Below are positions 7,163 to 13,167 of a stretch of 14,247 nt of DNA, in pieces. The DNA is taken from contig NVSA01000008.1 of NCBI GenBank assembly GCA_002401045.1, positions 1,608 to 15,854 on the forward strand, read 5' to 3'. Positions within the stretch are counted from its first letter, which is position 1. Every line of letters starts with the position of its first letter. The notes below the pieces were generated by a model. The model was not told where the DNA came from. It made no database searches and saw nothing but the letters and a program-made list of their open reading frames with translations. This DNA comes from Paracoccaceae bacterium. GTDB taxonomy: Bacteria; Pseudomonadota; Alphaproteobacteria; Rhodobacterales; Rhodobacteraceae. Both the position numbers and the translations under genes were made by a program.

Positions 7163-7891
7163 GTGTCTAACATTTTGGAATTCCATGAAGTCGCCAAGAG
7201 TTATGGGGGCGTGGAAGTCTTTCGCTCGATTGATCTCGAAGTGAAAACGGGCGAACGTCTTGGAATATTAGGACCTAACGGAGCGGGAAAAAGTACGCTT
7301 TTTAACCTCATTTCTGGTCTAACGCGACCAAACAAAGGAAAAATCCTGTTTGCGGGTCACGAAGTTGGAAAAATGCGGCCTTGGGCGGTGTGCAGATCTG
7401 GCATTGGCCGTACTTTTCAAATTCCACAACCGTTCTCAGACATGACTGTGCTGGAGAATTTGCTGGTTGGCCTTACCAATGGTGCAAATATGAGTATGCG
7501 AGAAGCCCGATCCCGTGGCGCTGAAGCGCTGGAAGCTACAGGGCTTGCGTATGTTTCAAAAAACACCGCAGGAGAGTTGTCACTGCTTGATCTCAAGCGT
7601 CTGGAACTGGCACGCGCAGTCGCGCTTAAACCACGGCTCTTGTTGCTGGACGAAATCGCAGGTGGGCTAACCGAAGTAGAGTGCGACACGCTGCTCGACA
7701 TCCTTGCAAATGTCACTGACAGCACAATGACGGTGATCTGGATCGAACATGTCGTTCATGCTCTGACGCGTTATGTGAACGAAATCGCTGTCCTTGCTGA
7801 TAAACGCATTATTACGCGGGGCGGCATCGATAACGTCTTAGCGCATCCCGAAGTGCGAGAACTTTATTTCGGATCTACGGAGGAAGTATGA
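7163..7891 (+). CDS. HAAT ABC transporter ATPase, LivG-like
   Basis: This 242-residue cytoplasmic ATPase is one of two powering the importer. It shows Walker A GPNGAGKS, a Q-loop in GRTFQIPQPF, Walker B LLLLDE and the switch histidine in IWIEH. The C-loop is unusual: it reads ELSLLDLKRLELARA where LivG proteins normally have a Y-G-Q or LSGGQ-type signature. I chose the GTG at 7163 because GGGAGG lies 8 bp upstream and the N-terminus is then of family length. An ATG at 7109 in the same frame would add 18 unrelated residues and would lie in the intergenic hairpin. The stop overlaps the next start (ATGA), indicating translational coupling to the LivF-like gene. Confidence 0.9.
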   Translation: MSNILEFHEVAKSYGGVEVFRSIDLEVKTGERLGILGPNGAGKSTLFNLISGLTRPNKGKILFAGHEVGKMRPWAVCRSGIGRTFQIPQPFSDMTVLENLLVGLTNGANMSMREARSRGAEALEATGLAYVSKNTAGELSLLDLKRLELARAVALKPRLLLLDEIAGGLTEVECDTLLDILANVTDSTMTVIWIEHVVHALTRYVNEIAVLADKRIITRGGIDNVLAHPEVRELYFGSTEEV

Positions 7892-8610
7892 CAAATCTTT
7901 TACAAGTTTGTGATTTAACGCTCCATTATGGCAAATTCCTAGCCTTGAAGGATATCAATATTCATATTGAAGCAGGTGAAATAGTTGCTGTAATCGGAGC
8001 TAATGGTGCAGGGAAAAGTTCCTTGATTAAGGCGATTACTGGTTTAGCGCCACCCTCGAGCGGGAGCGTCCTCTTTGAGGGAAAAAATTTGACCAATAGC
8101 CAAACCTCTTCGGTTGTGCGCGCTGGAATTGCAGTGGTACCTGAGGGGCGACGCATTTTCCCGTCGCTGTCGGTTGAAGAGAATATTCTCATGGGCCGTG
8201 ACGTCGCGGGGCTGACCGATAATAGTGGGTCGCCATGGACATTGGAACGCATCTACGACTTGTTTCCCGTGCTAGAAGAAAAACGGAAATTATCTGGAAC
8301 CCAACTTTCTGGCGGGCAACAGCAAATGATTGCCATATCCCGCGCGTTGATGACAAACCCTCGTGTTTTGCTGTGTGATGAGATCAGCCTTGGGCTTGCC
8401 CCAACAATCATAAACCAACTTTACGATCAGCTTAGGCTTCTCGTCAAAGAAGGGCTGGCGGTTCTAATCGTTGAGCAGGCAATGCGTACCGCGTTGTCTG
8501 TATCTTCCCGATATTATTGTATGCTTGAGGGTCAAATCTCCTTGAGTGGTCTTTCATCGGATGCGGATGAAGAAGCTGTCATTCGAGCTTATTTTGGGAG
8601 GTCTGTATGA
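7888..8610 (+). CDS. HAAT ABC transporter ATPase, LivF-like
   Basis: This 240-residue protein is the second ATPase of the importer and presumably pairs with the LivG-like subunit. Walker A GANGAGKS, the Q-loop segment VVPEGRRIFPSLSVEENI typical of LivF, a canonical signature LSGGQQQM, Walker B VLLCDE and the segment ISLGLAP are all present. The switch position reads IVEQ, with Gln where many ABC ATPases have His, as is usual in LivF. GGAGGA precedes the ATG. It overlaps the upstream gene by 4 nt and the downstream permease gene by 4 nt, so all three are likely translated as a coupled unit. Confidence 0.93.
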   Translation: MTNLLQVCDLTLHYGKFLALKDINIHIEAGEIVAVIGANGAGKSSLIKAITGLAPPSSGSVLFEGKNLTNSQTSSVVRAGIAVVPEGRRIFPSLSVEENILMGRDVAGLTDNSGSPWTLERIYDLFPVLEEKRKLSGTQLSGGQQQMIAISRALMTNPRVLLCDEISLGLAPTIINQLYDQLRLLVKEGLAVLIVEQAMRTALSVSSRYYCMLEGQISLSGLSSDADEEAVIRAYFGRSV

Positions 8611-9476
8611 CTATTATTCTGGATACAATTATTCAAGGTTCGCTACTCGGCGGATTGTTTGCACTCTATGCTCTTGGGTTGTCTTTGATCTTTGGCGTTA
8701 TGCGCATCGTTAACATTGCCCACGGTGATTTCATTGTCGTCATTGCTTATGTCGGGTTGGTTCTGATGCAAACTCTTGGTCTGCATCCGCTAATTTCGAT
8801 CCCGTTGGTCATCGTGATGGCCGCCGCGCTTGGCTGGATATTGCAAGCAGTGCTTTTCGATTTTGTGCCTAATATCGATCCTTTGCCGTCAATGCTTGTT
8901 GCTTTTGGTCTGCAAATTATCATTCAAAATACGCTCTTGTTAGGCTTTGGCGCAGACCCGAAAAAACTATCTGCGGGTCCAATTGAGGTGATGAGTATTG
9001 AATTGCTGCCTGACATTTTTGTCGGTGTGTTGCCTTTGATAATTTTTGCGACGGCAATTATTTTGATCCTTATTTTGCAGGCAATTATTTACCGAACTGG
9101 ATTTGGGCGGCAGATACGCGCCGTGTCAGACAATGAGGAAAATGCGAGAATGATTGGGATTGATACCCCTAAGATTTTTCGCAAGGCCTTTGCTTTGGTT
9201 CTCGTCACAATAGCGATTTCTGGACTTTTAATGGCAGTCAAAGGCAATTTCACGCCTGCATCTGGCCCTACCTTACTGCTCTTCGCATTTGAGGCGGTAA
9301 TTATCGGCGGCATGGGCAGCCTTTGGGGAACTCTGGTGGGGGGAATTGTCATCGGAATAGCACATGTTGCAGGGGCACAAATAGACGCGGGTTTTCAGAC
9401 TTTAGCCGGGCATGCCGTATTTTTGCTCATACTCGTTTTTTACCCATCTGGCTTATTTGCCAAACAGGAGGATTGA
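8607..9476 (+). CDS. HAAT ABC transporter permease, LivH-like
   Basis: This 289-residue inner-membrane permease is rich in hydrophobic segments, with about eight likely helices. It opens with the family-typical ILDTIIQGSLLGGLFALYALGLSLIFGVMRIVNIAHGD and carries the cytoplasmic coupling region AVSDNEENARMIGID, which contacts the ATPases. The late segment FEAVIIGGMGSLWGTLVGGIVIG is also characteristic. The start ATG overlaps the LivF stop, with GGGAGG just upstream. It should form a heterodimer with the LivM-like permease encoded 4 bp downstream. Confidence 0.93.
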   Translation: MTIILDTIIQGSLLGGLFALYALGLSLIFGVMRIVNIAHGDFIVVIAYVGLVLMQTLGLHPLISIPLVIVMAAALGWILQAVLFDFVPNIDPLPSMLVAFGLQIIIQNTLLLGFGADPKKLSAGPIEVMSIELLPDIFVGVLPLIIFATAIILILILQAIIYRTGFGRQIRAVSDNEENARMIGIDTPKIFRKAFALVLVTIAISGLLMAVKGNFTPASGPTLLLFAFEAVIIGGMGSLWGTLVGGIVIGIAHVAGAQIDAGFQTLAGHAVFLLILVFYPSGLFAKQED

Positions 9477-9480
9477 TCCG

Positions 9481-10443
9481 ATGGAACGTAATCATTTCCT
9501 AATACAACTTTTCTTCTTGCTCGTGGTAGCTGGAGTGTTTGGTGTTCTTCCTCTGTTTGTGGACAATGGGACGATGCGGTTTCTCACAGACTTTTTCCTC
9601 TTAATAGGCATTGCTCAGCTTTGGAATTTATTGGCTGGGTTCGGTGGGATTGTTTCGATTGGCCAGCATTTATTTTTAGGAGCTGGCGCTTATGCCTTTT
9701 TTGCGATGACGTCCATTCTTGGTATTCATCCCTACGTGTCACTTCCACTTGCTATTCCGTTTGGGGCTGCTTTGGCGGTGCCTGTTTATGCAATTCTGAG
9801 CCGATTGAAGCTGGCCTATTTTGCCATCGGCAGTTGGGTGCTTGCAGAGGTTATGCTGTTATTAGCTGGGAAAATTCCAGGCTTTGGCGGTGGATCGGGC
9901 GTCAGCCTGTCGCCCTCAATTGTAAAGACATTCGGTACTTCGATCGGCGACAGGATGTCTAATATTTACTGGCTAGCGCTTGGTATCACGGTGTTCATTA
10001 TTTTGTTGATCATAATATTGCTTCAGTCGCGACACGGATTAGCACTTAAGGCCATGCGTGATAATGAGACGGCGGCGATGGCTGTGGGCGTTAATACTGT
10101 CTTTGTTAAAGTCCTGTTGTTTCTGATTTCGGGCGCGTTCCTTTCGCTTCTTGGTGCGGTCGGCACATTGCTAAGATTGCGGATCAGTCCAGCCGCCTCG
10201 TTCAATATTACCGATGGAACGATTTTCATAATATTCATCGTAGTCGTCGGCGGTATCGGTCGCGTGATAGGGCCCGTATTGGGCGCAATTATTTTTCTTG
10301 TCTTGCGCGAAACCCTTTCGGCCTATGGTCCAATTTACATGATCATTCTAGGCGGCCTTGCCATTGCGACGATGCTCATCGAACCAAAAGGTGCGGCAGG
10401 CTTATTTGGCCGTATCTCCAAAAAAATCAGAAATGCTGGATAA
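9481..10443 (+). CDS. HAAT ABC transporter permease, LivM-like
   Basis: This 320-residue inner-membrane permease is the second channel subunit. Typical LivM features are LWNLLAGFGGIVSIGQHLFLGAGAY near the N-terminus, the coupling motif KAMRDNETAAMAVGVN and the late glycine-rich GGIGRVIGPVLGAI. The frame is open further upstream to 9412 inside the LivH-like gene. The ATG at 9481 is preferred because AGGAGGA lies 8 bp before it and the previous gene stops 4 bp upstream. The short C-terminal tail ends in a basic segment. It completes a five-component importer of normal gene content. Confidence 0.93.
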   Translation: MERNHFLIQLFFLLVVAGVFGVLPLFVDNGTMRFLTDFFLLIGIAQLWNLLAGFGGIVSIGQHLFLGAGAYAFFAMTSILGIHPYVSLPLAIPFGAALAVPVYAILSRLKLAYFAIGSWVLAEVMLLLAGKIPGFGGGSGVSLSPSIVKTFGTSIGDRMSNIYWLALGITVFIILLIIILLQSRHGLALKAMRDNETAAMAVGVNTVFVKVLLFLISGAFLSLLGAVGTLLRLRISPAASFNITDGTIFIIFIVVVGGIGRVIGPVLGAIIFLVLRETLSAYGPIYMIILGGLAIATMLIEPKGAAGLFGRISKKIRNAG

Positions 10444-10458
10444 TAAAAAACTTAATAT

Positions 10459-10474
10459 GCCCTAGATTTTGGGC
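10459..10474 (+). other. Weak GCCC/GGGC dyad after the permease gene
   Basis: GCCC (10459-10462) and GGGC (10471-10474) flank an 8-nt loop, with ATAT on both outer sides offset by two bases. It lies in the 55-bp gap before the SDR gene and lacks a downstream T-run. A weak attenuating or protective structure is possible, but it may be incidental. Confidence 0.2.
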
Positions 10475-10498
10475 GAATATGAACGAAGAGGAATTTAA

Positions 10499-11281
10499 AT
10501 GCTTACCAATAAATCCATTGTTATTACTGGAGCCGCCGGTCTCATTGGGCGAAGGACAGCACTCGCTTGCGCCCAAGCAGGGGCAAATGTGTTCCTTGTG
10601 GATATCGATTCCAAAGGCATTGAAGAAACGCGCGCACTCTTGGCCGATACGGATGTATTGGTAGAAACAACAATCGCTGACTGTAGCAACTGGGACGAAT
10701 GTAAACGGTATGTTCAAGAGGCATTAAATGTCTTTGGGAAAATTGATGGCTTTTTCAATAATGCTGGAATTGAGGGCGACGTAGGCTCAATTACTGAACT
10801 GACAGAAAAACAATGGCGGCAAGTTCTTGCCGTAAACCTAGATGGTGCATTTTTTGGACTGCGCCATGTTCTCCCTATAATGGTTGATCAAGGTGCTGGA
10901 GCAATTGTGAATACTGGTTCATTGGCTTCGATGCGTGGGCTTCCGATGACTGCGCCGTACGTTGTTTCTAAGCACGGCATATTAGGTCTTACTCGTTCCG
11001 CAGTATCCGAAGTTGCCTGCAAAGGCGTTAGGGTAAATACCATCATGCCAGGAATGATCGAAACCCGAATGCTTCGATCTATTGCAAAGAGCGTCGGAGA
11101 CGGTGATGAAGATCTTGGCTTGAGATTGGCGGCTAAAGGCGTTCCGATGTCAAGAATTGGGCAAGCAGATGAAATTGCGCGCGTTGTCACCTTTTTGCTA
11201 AGCGACGATGCATCCTACATGAACGGGTCTGAAATTGCCGTTGATGGTGGTTTTCTGGCTGTAGGGTTTAATGGAGGATAA
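10499..11281 (+). CDS. Short-chain dehydrogenase/reductase (classical SDR length), substrate unknown
   Basis: This 260-residue NAD(P)-dependent oxidoreductase shows the classical SDR active site: N113 (NLDGAF), S141 (VNTGS), Y154 and K158 (YVVSK), with NNAG at 87-90 and the C-terminal DGGF segment. The cofactor loop reads TGAAGLIG (10-17), with Leu where classical SDRs have the second glycine of TGxxxGxG, so it looks more like the TGxxGxxG form. D35 in VFLVDID suggests NAD(H) preference. GAGGA lies 6 bp before the ATG. It is the last gene of the plus-strand cluster, 55 bp after the permease, and may oxidise or reduce a side-chain or ring alcohol of the imported compound. Sequence similarity in this family does not identify the substrate. 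Confidence 0.88.
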   Translation: MLTNKSIVITGAAGLIGRRTALACAQAGANVFLVDIDSKGIEETRALLADTDVLVETTIADCSNWDECKRYVQEALNVFGKIDGFFNNAGIEGDVGSITELTEKQWRQVLAVNLDGAFFGLRHVLPIMVDQGAGAIVNTGSLASMRGLPMTAPYVVSKHGILGLTRSAVSEVACKGVRVNTIMPGMIETRMLRSIAKSVGDGDEDLGLRLAAKGVPMSRIGQADEIARVVTFLLSDDASYMNGSEIAVDGGFLAVGFNGG

Positions 11282-11293
11282 GCTTCTTGCGTA

Positions 11294-11335
11294 TTGCCGT
11301 TGTGTTTTTAGCATTATATTATAGCGGTTATACCG
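11294..11335 (+). promoter_or_regulatory. Candidate promoter and dyad operator of the macrodomain-sirtuin operon
   Basis: TTGCCG (11294-11299) and TATTAT (11317-11322) are spaced by 17 bp in the 72-bp gap after the SDR gene. Immediately downstream, CGGT-TAT-ACCG (11325-11335) is a perfect inverted repeat lying where a transcript would begin, so it could be a repressor site. This suggests that the operon is transcribed independently of the aromatic cluster. No experimental or comparative support is available here. Confidence 0.35.
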
Positions 11336-11353
11336 TGAAAATAGGATGTTGAA

Positions 11354-12247
11354 ATGGCTGTGCCGATTGATTTAAATGCTTACCGTTTGGCGATCCGCTT
11401 AGATGAGCCGCCTGCGGAAGTTGGAGCGTTGGATCCATCGGCATATGTGTCTGCGCTGGATCGGGTTTTGGCGTTTTTGGCGACGGAAACGCGGCGTGAT
11501 GTGTCTGCGTTAGGCCAAGGTGAAAAACTGCGCGCGGTACGGTTTTTATTGACCATTCGTGCGCCCAAGGCAATTCCTGCGACGATTATGAATGATTTGG
11601 ATCAATGCCTAAAGACCCGTGATCTGCATGGATCGGTTGCGGATGCGCAGGGCTTGGCGACGATCCGTGATACTTATGCGGGCTCACAGTATCCTGCGGC
11701 GGATCACTGTGTGATTTGGCGCGGGGATATTACGCAATTGTCGATTGGGGCGATTGTGAATGCGGCTAATTCGCAAATGTTGGGCTGTTTTGACCCGTCG
11801 CATCTTTGTATTGATAACGTCATTCACTGGGCGGCAGGGCCGCGGGTGCGGCAAGACTGTGCGACGATTATGGATTTGCAAGACCAGCTTGAATCCACGG
11901 GGAATGCAAAGATTACGCGGGGATATCATTTGCCTGCGGATTATATTTTGCACACAGTAGGCCCGATTGTGCGCGGGGCATTGTCTGAGGATCAACGCCA
12001 AGATTTAGCCTCGGCCTATCGGTCTTGTTTGGATTTGGCCGCGCAGGTTGAAGGTCTGAACTCTATTGCATTTTGCGGTATTTCTACGGGGATTTTTGGC
12101 TTTCCAAAACCTGCGGCGGCACGGATTGCTTTGTCGACGGTTGCGCAATGGTTGGCGGATAATCCGAACAAAATCGACCGTGTGGTGTTTAATGTATTCT
12201 CACAAGAAGACGCAGAAATTTACAGCAAAGCTTTGGGGGAGTACTGA
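11354..12247 (+). CDS. Zinc-containing macrodomain ADP-ribosyl hydrolase (partner of SirTM)
   Basis: This 297-residue protein has an N-terminal helical extension of about 110 residues followed by a macrodomain (about 115-297). It should bind ADP-ribose and remove it from modified protein. The macrodomain opens with GDI (124-126) and IVNAANSQ (134-141). It then shows the hallmark insert of the zinc-containing class, GCFDPSHLCIDNVIH, giving C145, H150 and C152 as the zinc ligands, and has the phosphate loop GISTGIFGFP (242-251). The N-terminal extension and the zinc motif match macrodomains encoded beside class M sirtuins in Staphylococcus and Streptococcus. AGGAT precedes the ATG at 11354. Only 2 bp separate it from the SirTM gene, so the two are expected to be made together as eraser and writer of the same modification. 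The target is not visible in this window. Confidence 0.92.
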   Translation: MAVPIDLNAYRLAIRLDEPPAEVGALDPSAYVSALDRVLAFLATETRRDVSALGQGEKLRAVRFLLTIRAPKAIPATIMNDLDQCLKTRDLHGSVADAQGLATIRDTYAGSQYPAADHCVIWRGDITQLSIGAIVNAANSQMLGCFDPSHLCIDNVIHWAAGPRVRQDCATIMDLQDQLESTGNAKITRGYHLPADYILHTVGPIVRGALSEDQRQDLASAYRSCLDLAAQVEGLNSIAFCGISTGIFGFPKPAAARIALSTVAQWLADNPNKIDRVVFNVFSQEDAEIYSKALGEY

Positions 12248-12249
12248 GG

Positions 12250-13089
12250 ATGAGTTTTGATACCTTGCGCTCTTGGATCGATGAAAGCAGCCATGTTTTA
12301 GTTGCGGCTGGGGCAGGGATGTCAGCGGCGGCGGGGCTGGATTATGGCGACCAGAAACGATTTGCAGAATTGTTTCCAGCCTTTGTGTGCAAAGGGTTCA
12401 CCGCGCGGTATCAAGCGATTGGCTATCAAGGTTGGACGCCGCAGGAACATTGGGCGTATTGGGCCATTCATGTTGCGGATATTTGCAAGGGCGTGCGCAA
12501 TGATGCGCCGTACCGTCAGTTGCTTGAGGTCGTGGGCGACAAGGATGTTTTTGTCTATACGTCTAATGTGGATCGGTTGTTTCCGCGCAACGGGTTTGAC
12601 CCGCAAAACCTGTTCACGCCGCAAGGGGATTACGGGCAGATGCAATGTTGCCGTGCCTGTAAGCCTGTCACATGGGACACTGCGCCGATTATCCAAAAAC
12701 TGCTTGATGCGATGGATCCTGTGGAACAGGTGATTACCGACCTCAATGCTTTGCCTCGTTGCCCGAATTGCGGGGGCGAGGTATTCTTAAACGTACGGGT
12801 CGATGGGAATTTTGTTGAAACACCTTATGCGGCACAGTCTGAACGGTTTCAGGGCTGGTTGGATGAAGCGTTAGACGAGCGGTTTTTGGTGATTGAAATC
12901 GGCGCGGGTTATAATACGCCCAGCGTTATTCGCTATCCTTGTGAAGGCTTGGTTGCGCGGCACCCAACGGGGCGGTTGTTGCGGATCAATCAAGAGTATC
13001 CAGATGTGCCCAGAGAATTAGGGGGCCGTGCGATGGGAGTTAAGGATGACGCCGCAACTTTCTTGGCAGATTTTCTGGCGTCATTTTAA
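12250..13089 (+). CDS. Class M sirtuin (SirTM), probable protein ADP-ribosyltransferase
   Basis: This 279-residue NAD-binding protein has the sirtuin Rossmann entry GAGMSAAAGL (21-30), TSNVD with N106, and two cysteine pairs for a structural zinc (C133 or C134 with C137, and C171 with C174). In deacetylating sirtuins a catalytic His follows in an LHG-type motif. Here the position is occupied by Gln125 in FTPQGDYG, as in described SirTM enzymes, which transfer ADP-ribose to protein rather than deacylating. IGAGYNTPSVIRYP (217-230) and RINQEYP (245-251) form the late nucleotide-binding part. It starts 2 bp after the macrodomain stop, with a GGGGGAG stretch inside the end of that gene. In the well-known operons the acceptor is a lipoylated GcvH-like protein; none is adjacent here, so the substrate is unknown. 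Confidence 0.92.
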   Translation: MSFDTLRSWIDESSHVLVAAGAGMSAAAGLDYGDQKRFAELFPAFVCKGFTARYQAIGYQGWTPQEHWAYWAIHVADICKGVRNDAPYRQLLEVVGDKDVFVYTSNVDRLFPRNGFDPQNLFTPQGDYGQMQCCRACKPVTWDTAPIIQKLLDAMDPVEQVITDLNALPRCPNCGGEVFLNVRVDGNFVETPYAAQSERFQGWLDEALDERFLVIEIGAGYNTPSVIRYPCEGLVARHPTGRLLRINQEYPDVPRELGGRAMGVKDDAATFLADFLASF

Positions 13090-13104
13090 ATGAATTTTTA
13101 AAAT
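13083..13104. other. AT-only inverted repeat at the end of the sirtuin gene
   Basis: ATTTTAAA (13083-13090) and TTTAAAAT (13097-13104) are perfect inverted arms around TGAATT and overlap the sirtuin stop codon. The stem contains only A-T pairs and would be weak; termination is possible but not clear. Confidence 0.3.
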
Positions 13105-13111
13105 GGGGACT

Positions 13112-13157
13112 TATGCTGTCTTGTTAAGAACGGCAGGGGTCGGGGTGAAACAGCATA
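13112..13157. terminator. Possible long-loop stem between convergent genes
   Basis: TATGCTGT (13112-13119) and ACAGCATA (13150-13157) are perfect 8-bp inverted arms around a 30-nt interval in the 78-bp gap between the convergent sirtuin and gltS genes. Such a symmetric element could serve both transcripts, but the long loop and the absence of a solid T-run make this a weak terminator call. Confidence 0.25.
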
Positions 13158-13167
13158 TTTGGTATTC

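Noticed and set aside
12250..13089. Conventional sirtuin deacetylase (CobB type)
   Set aside because: The catalytic His position is Gln125 and the gene is paired with a zinc macrodomain, both pointing to SirTM.
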